Below the pieces are notes generated by a model. The model searched no databases and had not been told where the DNA came from. It was given only the letters and a program-made list of their open reading frames with translations. This document shows, piece after piece, positions 47,786 to 59,683 of a DNA stretch of 64,000 bases; the stretch's first letter is position 1, and each line of letters opens with the position of its first letter. Origin of the DNA: Nissolia schottii (taxonomy: Eukaryota; Streptophyta; Magnoliopsida; Fabales; Fabaceae); contig QANU01017537.1 in assembly GCA_003254905.1 (NCBI GenBank), positions 585,245 through 649,244 of the forward strand. The letters are read 5' to 3'. The position numbers and the translations under genes were made by a program.

Positions 47786-48461
47786 AAAGATCATTTTTAT
47801 AGTTAACAATAACATAAATTTTAAATCTCATAATGTTCACAACACAGTAATAGCAAGACTTTTCTAAAATTCACAAATAATAATAACTAATAAAGTAAGG
47901 AAAATGTTCATGATTTTTTATAGAATAAGCTAAAATGTCTAACAAAAAAAAGAGAATAATGAGCTAAGAAAATCATGAGATGTCACTTTATGTCCTTCGT
48001 CATGACCCAATTCATTGGGTTTAATTGGGTGGACTCTCACTTAAAAAAAATTGATCTTATTCATGAACCCAGAAAAATATAAATGAATGTCCATTTTGTA
48101 GCTTATTTGTGCTATACACATAAAAGTTTTGCCATTATGACCAAAAACAAGTTTTTCTTTTCTTTTATCGCTTTAAAACGTATCACTTTTACTTCACTTC
48201 ATTTTTTAGTAACATCCAAAATGTTTTTAGGTATTAAAAGCGTAAAACCTTTAGCTTTTAAGCTTTAAAATGATTTTTTAACTAACTTTCTTGGGACTGA
48301 CAAGGACAACTCAACGATCAGTTAGAAACTTGTGGTACAAAAATCAGACACCATTTGCTATAGACGGTTCATTGCTTATGACAAAATGTTTAAGGTTGAT
48401 TGGTAGCATCATTCTATACACCAAACGTTCAATGAAAGATAAACTAGAAACTTTATCATAA
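47786..48461. other. AT-rich spacer, nothing recognised
   Basis: No gene, RNA or repeat boundary was identified between the R3 copy and the solo LTR. Confidence 0.4.
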
Positions 48462-48466
48462 CTTAG

Positions 48467-49984
48467 TGACACACACCAAAACGTCGTTAATTTCAGTGCG
48501 AGATCAAATAATAATTTAGAAAACTAAATTAACCCCAAAAACGTAGTAAAAGGGGCTAACCTAGGTCGTCTCTCAAGGAAGCAATTAGAACCAATTAAAA
48601 TTGCAATTAAAAAAAAGGGGGTTTGGATTGATTAATAATAATAAAAAGAAAGCAAAATAAAAGTAAGTTAACAATGATAAAAAAAAAAGCAATATCCTGC
48701 ATACGGTGTTTCTAGATCAAGGATTAATTGTCATTGGTTCCTAATTAATTATTCATAAGGGGGATGTTGTTCATTAGTTGAAATCTCTAACTAATACGCA
48801 ATTCACCTTAGAGACTACGATCGTCAATCCCCTAAGCATTTATTAATATAGGAATTAAAACTAAGATCTCAGCATTAAAAACCTATATCAATTATGCTCC
48901 AATTGTACAACCTAATTAAATCTAATTAGTTTCCCAAAAAATTCCCAAATCCTAAATCAATAAATCCTACAATCGTCAAGATCTATCAACTTAGAATTAA
49001 CCCTAACCAATAACATGCAATCGCTATATTATTAATCATAGGCGGAACAAATCATGAATAAACATTAAGCACAAGACCTCGAATTAATCCTAACCTAGAG
49101 TTACCACATGTAAGGTATTAAGAAACTACTCCTCCATGGGTGGAGGATAAAAACTCATGATAAATAAAGACAAGAAGATAGTATAGAATAATGGAGAATT
49201 GAAATAACAAAACCTGAAAACAATAACGAAAGGAATTCGAAAATAATTGGGGGCTTGCGTTGTCAATGCGAACGCTCCAACAATCCTTGAATAACTAAGA
49301 ACTAAGCACTACTAACATAAACCTAAAGTGCATAAAAGAAAAGAGAAAAGTGCAGAAAATAAAAGTGGAGGTTGAGTATGAAGTTCTCTCCAAGTTGTTG
49401 AGAGAGGATATTTATTTATAGAGGATTGGCTAAAAGTGGAAGTAATTCCCGCACTTTTGCACAGCAGTCAGTAAAATTGCGATAACTTCGGCTACAGATA
49501 TCGGGTTGAGGTGATTAAAATCTCCAATTAAAGCTAAGAGATAGATCTACAACTTTGTAGTTGAGGTCAAATCGAGATTCAATCTCCATCCTGACGCAAA
49601 ATCCGTGGCAAAGTCAGCGTTAAAAATCCTCAGCAAATCTTTGACCAAATCTTTTTGAATTTGAATTTAATCTTGAATTTATTGGTCTCAATCTTCTCTT
49701 CAAATCTCTTCTTTGAAATTTATATCTTATCAAATCTCCTTCAAATCCTCAATGATCCTCTTGACAATTTATTTTCTGCAATAAAAATAGAAAACTAAAA
49801 AAGAACAAAAGAAATCTACACATTAAATTCTAAGATAAAATAATACTTAAAATTGCATTTTTCTCAATTTCTCACAAAAGAGGATAATGTGCAAAACATA
49901 TTAATTAAGCATTAAAATTACACATTTTTAATATACAATGTTCAATTATAGAATAATAAAATAGGGTACAAAGTACACCTATCA
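48467..49984 (-). mobile_element. Solo LTR (1518 bp) with perfect 5-bp TSD
   Basis: Ends are TGACACACACC at 48467 and CACCTATCA at 49984 on the plus strand. Identical CTTAG pentamers flank them at 48462-48466 and 49985-49989. On the minus strand it starts TGATAGGTGTACTTTGTACC, the style of long Tat/Athila-like gypsy LTRs, and carries CTATAAATAAATA (about 49420) as a TATA-like box. No gag-pol lies on either side, so recombination between two LTRs removed the rest. Confidence 0.8.
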
Positions 49985-49989
49985 CTTAG

Positions 49990-50559
49990 GAACTACGAGG
50001 AAGTGAACATAATGACATTTCTAGCTCTGCGTCACAATGTCAAAGCTTGCTAATTAATCCACTACAATGGTCTACTGGTTCTTTGGAATGGAAGACATAG
50101 ATGAAGAACAGAAGAAAACATTGTTCCTTGAGTGATAATAGAGAGAAAGGGGTTTAGGGCATCTAGGTTAGCATGAAGAATGTTTCAGGTGATTCTAATA
50201 TGACATAATTAGTGGGGGCCGAAAAACACATGAAAAACAAGATAGAATGCATTTTGGTGTGAATAGTTGTGCCTGGACACAACTTTGTGCACTACATCGC
50301 GCTTAAGATGACCAGAGGTCAAACTACAATGCAACATCGTGTGTTATAGTGCGCGTGTTCTTGTTGAATTGTGTTGTGGCGCGTCTGCTCCGACTTGACC
50401 TAAACATTCTCGATACTCCCCAAAGTTCTATCCTACCATTCCCTAACCCTAGGATGACTTACTTAAGGAAAAAATTATCCTTATTAAGGACACCAAGTCC
50501 TAGGGACCTTACACCATTGCATCGCGCATCACGTCGGGGATCTGTGATGGCATAAAAGG
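49990..50559. other. Intergenic, nothing recognised
   Basis: No coding domain. Slightly GC-richer from 50280 onward, with words such as CATCGCG/GTGCGCG. Confidence 0.35.
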
Positions 50560-51125
50560 TCATGTGCACGCCACATTTCTGGAGAGGCTAGCGTTGTACT
50601 TGCGGAATCGTTGCAACTCGTTGTCATTAACCTCATCAAAGCTCTGGAGGTTGTCGTCGTTGATGGAGACGCCATTGACAAAGGAGAGAAAGACGTGAAA
50701 TATGGAGCTGTAAAGGCTCTCGACATCGAGAAGGACCGAGTTGTGGGTTACGAGGTGGCAATGCTCATCCTTGAGTCACAACATTGAGATTTGGATTGCA
50801 TTCTCGACGAGGTCGATCTCAATGTGGCGACGATTAGCAACAAAGGCCAATTACGAGGAGGGGCGAGGGAGAGGCAGTCGATCTAGTCCTCCTCACAATC
50901 ACAAGGAGGGAGAGCAATGACCATTGTGAAAGTGATGGTGTGAGTAGCGAGTGGGGAGAGATTTAGTTCAAGGTAAACTAAGTAAGGGTATTTTGGACAA
51001 TTTCAATGTAACTCTAACCATGTTTATTTTTGCTAGTTATAAGGGAGATTCAATGTAGGGTGTCTAAATAGATGAGTGCCGTGGGTGCAGTTACACTAAA
51101 TTTCAAGAAAGATTAGTGTAATTAA
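50560..51125 (-). repeat. Dispersed repeat family R3, copy 3
   Basis: On the minus strand it opens TTAATTACACTAATCTTTCT, then AATTTAGTGTAACTGCACC, AAAATACCCTTA, then a GC-rich interior. It is the third copy by eye and ends about 500 bp upstream of the SMO2 gene. Confidence 0.5.
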
Positions 51126-51418
51126 CTTTATTTTGTTTTAAAAGTCATATAAAGTAAAATATGATTGGTTGTCTACATGATTCATATTAACCATGCACCA
51201 ATGACCATAAAGCACATAAGATATGATCAATTGTCGGCCCAAAACATTGAATTTGGATCTCTTAAGAGAACCTTATCCTTAAACATTATACCCCCAAACC
51301 CAAAATTAATCAAATCTAAGAATTAAAAATCATTTTTGGAATTGCATAATTTAATTACAGCAGGACACATATCCCGTTGTGGTGAGGATCAGGTAATGAG
51401 AGAATATATGTGTGCGCG

Positions 51419-51584
51419 CATCCATCCATCCATCCATCCATCCATCTCTCTCTGTCTGGCCCTTGTGTGGGACTGCGGCTGGGGCTGCCTTCCACCTCGC
51501 TCCCTTTGGATTTTACCTCCATTTCCCCCTTATTCGTTTCACTTTCTCTCTCTTACTCATACTCTCTCACTCTCTCACTACCTC

Positions 51585-51624
<40 letters not shown>
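51419..51624. repeat. (CATC)n and (CT)n microsatellites in the SMO2 5' region
   Basis: CATC/CCAT units run from about 51419 to 51446, and an uninterrupted (CT)18 tract from 51589 to 51624, ending 15 bp before the SMO2 start codon. CT tracts are common in plant 5' UTRs and core promoters. Confidence 0.9.
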
Positions 51625-51626
<2 letters not shown>

Positions 51627-51639
51627 ACCAGCTTCTCCT

Positions 51640-54548
51640 ATGGCTTCCGTCATCGAATCTGGTTGGCAGGTTCTCTCTCTCTCTCTCTTTCTTCTTTTTC
51701 GCCTTTTCCTCTTTTCTTTTTCTCCTGATCCTGCTCCTGCTCCTGCTCCTGCTCCAGCTCCATTCTTCGCATTATCTTCCTTCTCTATGATTTCGCCCTA
51801 GATTTGATCTTCTTCTTCTTCTTTTTTTTTTTTTTTGCCTTTTTCAAATTACCTTTTCTTTTTTTGGCGTGATGATATGCGTTTTCAGTAATCGATTTCG
51901 CGGACAGTAACCAATCGTAGTTAGCTTTACATTATTTTATTTTGTTAAAGTTGATGCGTGGTAGCATAATGCGTTGGATTCAAGAAAGAGAGTAAAAAAA
52001 GTGATTCCTTGATTATGAGATGGTACATAGGAGGAGGAATGATGAGTGGCTGATTGCATTTTGATTGGTGACAGTTTCGTTTGAAAATCCTGGATCATAC
52101 TCCATTTGGAAGTTCCAATTCTTTTTTATGACATATTTTTCAACTTGATTTTTTTTAATATATTATTAAAAAAAGGAAGCAAAATGCAAGAAGATCACAA
52201 CCATGAGTATGGAAGTAATGGTGAGCTGAACATTTGAGCTGATTCACGGACCTTTAACTTGTTAAATGACTTAAATCTCATCTTTTTCTGTTTTTCATTT
52301 ACTAGAGGTTTAAGAGTGACAAGGTTAGGATTTAATTGGCATTTTGTTGGTGGAAATTTCAATCTTTCCATGCTTTGAAACCATTTTTTCATGAAAACGA
52401 AATTGATTTTGACTTCTTTTGATGCGTGGACTTGTACAAGGAATGAAATTCACTGGTTTCCTGTGCTGCAGTACCTGATCACAAATTTCAGTGACTTTCA
52501 GCTGGCGTGCTTGGGAAGTTTCTTTCTACATGAAGGCGTCTTCTTCTTATCTGGCCTCCCTTTTTTGTGGCTTGAGAGGGCTGGATGGCTGACCAAGTAC
52601 AAAATTCAGGTTTTCAGTTTCCTCTTGTTCTGCTTTATTGCCTCCTTAAATTGTAAGATTGCTTCTTTCAATTTCCAAGTTAGAGATTATTTGCTTTATG
52701 TTTCTATCTCATCCTTTCCTCCAAATGACCTTTAGCAAGTTGTGACTGTGATTGGTTTTCTGTTGGGGGAGGCTAGAATTGATCCTAGACTGCACCAGAA
52801 GTGAAAAAAAAAAAAAAATCACTTTTACCATCCCAAATTGATTTTGAGGGTCTGTGCACGAAAACCAAACATGGTAGTATTGGACATTGTGGAGTCACTA
52901 CTCACTAGGATGACTCCTTGTTCTTGATCTCAATTATTCACTTCTTCCCCGTTTTAGAATTGTTCTAAAACAATGTGTTCTAGGCTTCAAAGTGAATCTT
53001 AAAGAAGATTTCGTTTTATTTTTGTGTATTCTTCTTTATCAATATGTCTTACCCTGTCAGATGGTTTTGTAATGACATCTAGTGTTGTGTGTTGACCTTT
53101 TGAACAGCCATTCAAAATAACTTGTGCATGCTATAGTTGAATAATGCATAGATGTATGGACTGAGAAAACCCCCTGATACCAGCTGCAAAAGATAAATGT
53201 ATTTTACTTCCATTTGATATAAAAATATAATTATCTATTTTGGAAAGTAAACATTTAAGTTTGTCTTATACTGTTATGTAATCAAAAGATTCCTGTTTCT
53301 TCCACTGTATAATGTTTTGTATGCTGCTAATTAGTCCTCTCTCACTTGGTCCTTTTCCTTCATTTGGAGCCAAGTCTGATCAATGTGTAAGATTTACTAT
53401 TGTTGCTAATACTCATATTCATGCAGGGGAAAATCAACAGCCCTGCTTCTCAGGAGAGATGTGTAATTCGCTTGTTGGTGTACCATTTTGGTGTCAATCT
53501 GCCTTTTATGCTTCTTTCATATCCTCTCTTCAGTTACATGGGCATGCGGAGTAGTCTTCCTCTTCCATCCTGGTACTTTCAGGTTCTTTAGAGCACTGCA
53601 GTTGTTTGGGACTTGTGATTACTGTGACAGGAAATTTTTCTGTAAACATTTGGAATACATCTTTCCATTAAAGCTTATTTAGCAACATTCAATTTTGGTT
53701 TTGCAGGAAAGTAGTTCTAACTCAAATAATCTTTTACTTCATTTTGGAGGATTTTATATTCTACTGGGGACATAGGATATTGCACACAAAATGGTTGTAC
53801 AAGCATGTACACAGTGTTCATCACGAGTAAGTATTGTGTGTGTTCTGCAGTTTTGGTTTATTATTTTCGTTATCTATAAACTGCTTTAGCCTTTTTCTCA
53901 AAGCTCAAGGGTGTTTTTACTATGTTGTGAAGGTATGCTACACCATTCGGACTTACTTCTGAGTATGCTCATCCCGCTGAGATACTTTTCCTTGGATTTG
54001 CTACCATTGTTGGTCCTGCTCTCACTGGACCTCACTTGATTACTCTCTGGCTTTGGATGGTTCTTAGAGTCCTCGAGACAGTTGAGGCACATTGCGGTTA
54101 CCATTTCCCATGGAGTCCCTCGAACTTCTTGCCATTGTATGGGGGGTGAGTGTCATGTTCCTTCTCCTTTATGACTTCATTTTTTTCGGTTATTGTGACT
54201 ATTGTGGTCAAACCTCGCATCTTCACTTTCAGAGCCGATTTTCATGATTATCATCACCGTTTGCTGTACACCAAGTCAGGAAACTATTCATCAACCTTTA
54301 CTTACATGGATCGGTACGCCTTCAACATATTCTGATTAATGGATTAGTATTTTTTTTAATATGTTTAGAATATAAGATGGACTGACATGTATTGATGCCT
54401 TGGACATTCCATTTCTGATTCTGACAATGTTATGTAACTTCTTTTCCATCATCATAGGATATTTGGAACTGATATAGGGTACAGAAAGTTGAAAGCATTG
54501 AAGAGTCAAGAACTTGAGTACAGTAGCTGCGAACAAAAGAAACAGTGA
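51640..54548 (+). CDS. SMO2: Sterol 4-alpha-methyl oxidase, SMO2 type
   Basis: Seven exons (51640-51669, 52472-52609, 53427-53572, 53707-53826, 53933-54145, 54233-54313, 54458-54548) join in frame to 272 aa. Introns are GT-AG. It belongs to the fatty-acid-hydroxylase superfamily of ER membrane di-iron enzymes and is expected to oxidise a 4-alpha-methyl group during phytosterol synthesis. The three histidine motifs are complete: HRILH (127-131), HSVHH (140-144) and HDYHH (220-224). Hydrophobic membrane segments precede the first motif. The length is normal, and the SMO2 rather than SMO1 call rests on overall wording (MASVIESGWQYLITNFSDFQ at the start). The first exon encodes only ten residues. 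The 5' leader holds a long CT microsatellite. Confidence 0.95.
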
Positions 54549-54813
54549 TGGAGCAAACTTTTGGGAACATCTGGAACCATTAGAAAATTGATTCTCATCT
54601 CAAGGGGCAAATTTGAAAAATGTCTTTGTCTCGTGTAATTGTGTTTTTGGTAGCTGTTCTTGTTAACAACGTGCAGACGGCTTTCTTTGGACATTTGTAC
54701 CCTTCTATTCAAAAGTTTGGTGAGAAAGGTTTCAATTTTGGGACGGTTCGTCCCCATTGTGCATCAAAATATTCTTGATTCCTATCATGAATTTTGTAGT
54801 GTTTGAAATTGGT

Positions 54814-55839
54814 GAATTTTTTACTATATTGCCTCCTGTTACTAAAACATATTACCAGAATGTCACTGTTTCAAAACATATTACAGGAATGCACCTGTTT
54901 CGGACAGTATGGCAGGCAAATCCGCATAGCAAGCCACGTAAGATTCGCCAACTCGTTAGGCGAATATGGGTTGAGTTCACCAACCCGTTTGGCAAATATG
55001 GGTTGAATTTGCTAACCCATTAGGCGAATTTAAATGAAGTTATATATAAAATTTGAATGTCAATGTTAATTACCAATAAAAATGTAAACAGAAAAACGTA
55101 ACATCAATAATTTAGTAATTTTTTTTTGCGTAACAATTATTTTGTTTGGTTAGCTAATGTCTATTATTATTATTATTATTATTATATAAATGCCATATAT
55201 TTAAATAAGTAATCATTAATATGAAATGTTAGGATTATGAATTAGTGAACGTTATTTATTATATAATTTTTGCGATAGTGTCTCAAACAATGTCGGTAAG
55301 TTTGAGATTTAAGAGATGGTAGTAAAGAAGATATATTTGTAGAGAGTGAAACGTAGAGAAAAATAATTAAGTCATTTTTTATCTAACTCATCCATTTTAT
55401 TAGGTCATCTTTTGTAATTTTATATTTAAAAGTAATTTTGTTTTATTACATTCAAATAAAAATATTTTTCTCAAACTTAATTTTGATATATCAATACTAA
55501 ACACAAATTAATTCTTCCAAACTCATTTCTTCTAAAAGTAATTCTTTAAACTTAATTTTTCTAAAAGTTATTTTTTCCAAAAGTTAAATTAAACGGGTCT
55601 ATGATAGGTTCTTTAAATGAGTTTTTATGAGATTATTAATAATAACTTAAGCCTACAATGCATGATTTAATGCAAACCCAAATTCGTTAAATCGGTTAGC
55701 AAATTCAACACATATTTACTTAATTAGCCAATCCTACATGGTTTTGCCACACGGACTCGCCTGTCATGCTGGCCAAAACAGATGCATTATTGTAATATGA
55801 TTTAAAATAGTGACATTTGAGTAATATAATAAAAAACTC
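54814..55839. mobile_element. MULE-like foldback element, 1026 bp, 9-bp TSD
   Basis: Long terminal inverted repeats: the left arm from 54814 (GAATTTTTTACTATATT; AATGTCACTGTTTCAAAACA; AATGCACCTGTTTCGGACAG) pairs with the right arm read inward from 55839 (GAGTTTTTTATTATATT; AATGTCACTATTTTAAATCA; AATGCATCTGTTTTGGCCAG). The arms run about 120-150 bp. Flanks are GAAATTGGT (54805-54813) and GAAATTGGA (55840-55848), a 9-bp duplication with one mismatch. Long TIRs and a 9-bp TSD are Mutator-like. The interior is AT-rich with no transposase. It lies 266 bp after the SMO2 stop. Confidence 0.8.
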
Positions 55840-55848
55840 GAAATTGGA

Positions 55849-58180
55849 TGCAATGAAAGTAACACTTCGGTCACCTGTTTAAGACCTATGTAAACTAGAC
55901 TCCTAATGCCTTTCTACGGTCGATCCCCTTTACTTATTTAGCCTTGCACACAGAAGAAGCTAAAGCCTGTTGCAATCTGCAACCGAAAATTCCACATTCC
56001 AAGTGAAAGCACGTGCATATGTACTTGGTTTATATTCTTTCTAGGCCTTTTGTTTAGATGATAATTTTCACAGCTTTTGGTTCTGCTAGAGTCTAACGTT
56101 GTTTGGGAATAGACTCCTTAACAGAATTTTAGTTATTCAAAATTTTTATATTTTTTTATATGACTAAATATGATCAATTTTGACATAAAAAAATTCATTT
56201 TTAACATTGTGCAAAGATAAAGTTTAAATAATTTTTATAAGTGCAAGACAATTATTCTTCTTAAGTTAGCTTTTAAGGTTGAGTTATATTATTAAACTAG
56301 AGATAATGCCAACGCGATGCATGAGTTTGTTATTTTTATTTTTTGACTTTTTTAATAATACGAATTTTTAAAGAAAGATATGATAATGTTTGAAAATTAG
56401 TGTATTAATTTTTAGTTATTTTAATCATATTGTACTTTTTTCAAAAATATTTTGTTATATATTTATTAATAAATAGTTTTTTATTAGTCCATTTATATCA
56501 ACTGTTTTTTTATGAAACATTTATAAAATTTTAAATTATTAGTTATTTAAATATTCAGATAATTTTTTAACTTTACTTTCATAGTTTGTTATCTGCCATT
56601 CTTTATGTGCTAAGTTTTGCACAATTGCAGTTATGTTATAAATAATATAACTAATTTTTTTTATGTTATTTCTGTAATTTAAAATTAAGTAAAATAAAAA
56701 ATTAAAACATAAAAACAATTAGTGGAGGAGAAGAAAATACCTTGTGTTTATGCAAGCAGAAAAAACTCATGGATATCCTTTTCCTTTTTCTAATGTTTTT
56801 TAATAGTGAAAATACTCACTTTACTCACTAAATTAAAATCATCACTTTAGAAGATTTTTTTAATTAAAATAATGTGAATTGGATGGTGAAATTTAACGCA
56901 TTATCAGAAGTAGTTGTGGTTGTGCAAATTTATAGTTGTGTGTTAAATAATATAGCAATGGTTTTTTATGCAAATTATTAATAACTACTACTGAAAATAG
57001 TGAAAGAAAATAAATTACCGTGTGTTTGCGTCAAAAGAAAACAAGAATGTTTGTCACTTGGTAATTTTAAATATTTTCTCAATAATATATAGAGATTTGA
57101 TTTTAACCTGCATTTTTTAGATCGAAAGACATTTAATAAAGACTTATAGAGATGAATTTTTTTTTTAAAAAAAATTCATCAAATATGGGTAGGTAGTGAA
57201 TTTTTTCAAATATTTAAAGTGACACAATCTTTATATCTAACAATCAATTCACTTTTATGCATGAGATGATGATGCTAGGTAAAGCTTTATGGATATTTGT
57301 AAGAATGTGAACTAACATAGAAAGCTGATGAAAAAAAATGCAAATAGACCGAGATAGAGAAAAATATAAGTTAATAATAAAATTTGGAATTTAAAAAAAA
57401 GAAGTTAATTTCATGACTCAATAAATCAAGCAATAAAGTAGAGAGAAATCAATGAAAATGACAACATTACCATGTGATGCTCAAAATGAATTATGACAAT
57501 AGAATTAGTAAAGAAGAAGAAGAAAGAAAATGCCCACAAAAAATGATGTAGACATTAAAGAGAGGTGAAGTAGGAATTGTAGCTTCGTGAGATAAAAGAG
57601 TATCTAAATTAACAATATCTAATGACAACATAAATAGGACTTGAAAGATCATTGGTTAAACACTAATTAAAATATGCAGAATAAAGAAGAAGAAAGGTTA
57701 TTGGCTACGTAAATAATTGTTTATAGTTATATGAAGTTTTATATAAGCTTATAATTGCTTAGTGCTTTTGTACATTGTCTCTCTCAATTCTAGTTAGTTT
57801 TTATAGTTTCATGCTAATTGATTATAATTATAGACTCATATAAAAACCTATAATTGGTTTAAATCACTGTAATGTACATTGATAACTATAATGCACGTTT
57901 GGCTTGGGAATGGAACGCTACATATGTGACGTATCTTTTCATTTTTTTAAATAAACCATTAAATGTGCTTTGACAGAGAATAATTTTCAATTAAAAAACC
58001 ATCATCATACATTGAGAGTTAAAGTAAAAAAAAAAAAAAAAACTCTAAAAATGTAGAGACCAATATCAATATAAAAGAATTATTAAAATCAAAATTCAAA
58101 TCAATTGAAACTATAAAAAATAATTATTTAGTTTCAAAATTATAATATATCACCCTTTAATTTACTTAAGTTTTTTTTAT
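55849..58180. other. Very AT-rich intergenic DNA
   Basis: No gene. Two related stretches, about 56720-56770 (AAAATACCTTGTGTTTATGC) and 57005-57055 (TAAATTACCGTGTGTTTGCG), look like a diverged direct repeat. Otherwise featureless. Confidence 0.4.
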
Positions 58181-58189
58181 TTTTTATTG

Positions 58190-59394
58190 TATTTAATTGT
58201 ATCTAAAGGAGGAAGTGTACATGACACCACCTCTTGGCTACTCCACTACAGCACCAGGACAAGTTTGCAGATTGATCAAGAGCCTCTGTGGACTCAAGCA
58301 GGCCAGCAGACAGTGGTTCGAGAAATTGTCCCAGGTCCTGCTGAATTGTGGATTCACTCAAACCTCTTCTGATCACACTCTTTTCATAAAGGCAGATCCC
58401 TCTCACTTCACTGCTCTCGTTGTGTACGTGGATGATATCATCCTTGTTGGTTCCTCAATCATGGAATTTTAGAAAATCAAAGCAACTTTGGATGAAAAGT
58501 TTCGTATCAAAGACTCGGGAGAGTTGCGATACTTTCTAGGCATAGAAGTGGCTCATTCACACAAAGGAATCACCCTATGACAACGAAAGTATTGCCTAGA
58601 TTTACTAAGGGATTCAGGAGCTACGGATTCCAAGTCTGCATCCACTCCTTTGGATGTTGCAATCAAGTTGTATAATGATGGAGGATGAGCTTATGATGTC
58701 CCTGGGTACAGAAGGCTTATCGGTCTTTTGTTGTATCTCACTTCAACGAGACCTGACATTGCATTTGCTTGCCAGCAATTGAGCCAATTCCTTGCCTCTC
58801 CAACTACAACACACTACCGAGCTGCTATGCGTGTCTTGCGTTATCTGAAAGGTTCCCTTGGTTGTGGTATCTATTTTCCTCATTATTCAGAGCTCAGGCT
58901 TGTTGGATTCAATGATGCCGATTGGAGTTGATGTCTAGACACAGGCAAGTCCATTTCTGGATATTGCTTCTTTCTTGGGGAATCCTTGATTTTGTGGAAA
59001 GCGAAGAAACAAACCACGGTTTCTCAGTCTTCATTAGAGGCAGAGTACCGTGCCTTAGCAAGTGCCACATGCGAATTACAATTGCTAAATTACTTGCTAA
59101 CCAATCTCCAATGCACTCCATCTCATTCAGCAATGTTGTATTGTGACAGTCAAAGCACTTTGCATATTGCAGCTAATCCGATGTTCCACGAGCGAACTAA
59201 ACACCTTGATATTGATTGTCACATTCTGCATAAAAAGTTTCAGGCTAGGCTCATGAGGTTGATGCCAATTTCCACTAGAGATTAGTGTGCTGACATACTC
59301 ACCGAGGCTCTGCCTTTGCAGTTATTTGCTCGCATGGTGTCCAAGCTTGGCATGATTGATATTTTTCAACCATTGCCAGCTTACGTGGGGGGGG
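58190..59394 (+). mobile_element. Ty1/copia retrotransposon 3, RT-RNase H tail
   Basis: One reading frame covers 58197 to about 59380: RT (LIKSLCGLKQASRQWFEKL), an intact YVDD box (about 58426), FRIKDSGELRYFLGIEV, the TRPDIAFACQQLSQF region, and RNase H (SSLEAEYRALA, YCDSQSTLHIAANPMFHERT). It is interrupted by five stops, all in that same frame, at 58470, 58578, 58686, 58929 and 59283. Everything upstream of mid-RT is absent. A poly-G polypurine tract (about 59386-59394) precedes the 3' LTR. Confidence 0.88.
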
Positions 59395-59683
59395 TAACAA
59401 AGCTAGAAGAAAACGGAGAGGAAGCACGGCATTAGAGCTTCACTGCTTTCATTCTTTTTCCCTCATTTTCCGTTTCTGTTAGTTTTTTGTTTTGTTACAA
59501 TTACAAAATTCCACTTCTGTTAAGTGGTTACAAGTTTGTTATAGGGAATGCTATTGTGTGATACACTTAATTAAGGAACACAGTGGTCCATCGCTCATGT
59601 ATATAAACATTTCCTCTATGAATTGAAAGGAATGAAGTTCATTCTCTGCAATTGAAGCAAAATCACTTGCCATCATTTTGTTA
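59395..59683 (+). repeat. 3' LTR of copia 3
   Basis: About 289 bp from TAACAAAGC, just after the G-run, to ATTTTGTTA. The terminal words TAACAAA/TTTGTTA are inverted. A TATATAAAC box lies near 59599. The expected TG start reads TA, so either the start is mutated or the boundary is a base or two off. Confidence 0.55.

Noticed and set aside
50529..50900. A GC-richer region that could be read as coding
   Set aside because: The frames are broken by stops, and the sequence belongs to a dispersed repeat also seen near 47100-47785.
51336..51801. Ser/Leu-rich ORFs in three frames
   Set aside because: They arise from the (CATC)n and (CT)n microsatellites in the SMO2 leader.
52391..52735. A 114-aa ORF
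   Set aside because: It is SMO2 exon 2 extended into flanking intron sequence, not a separate gene.
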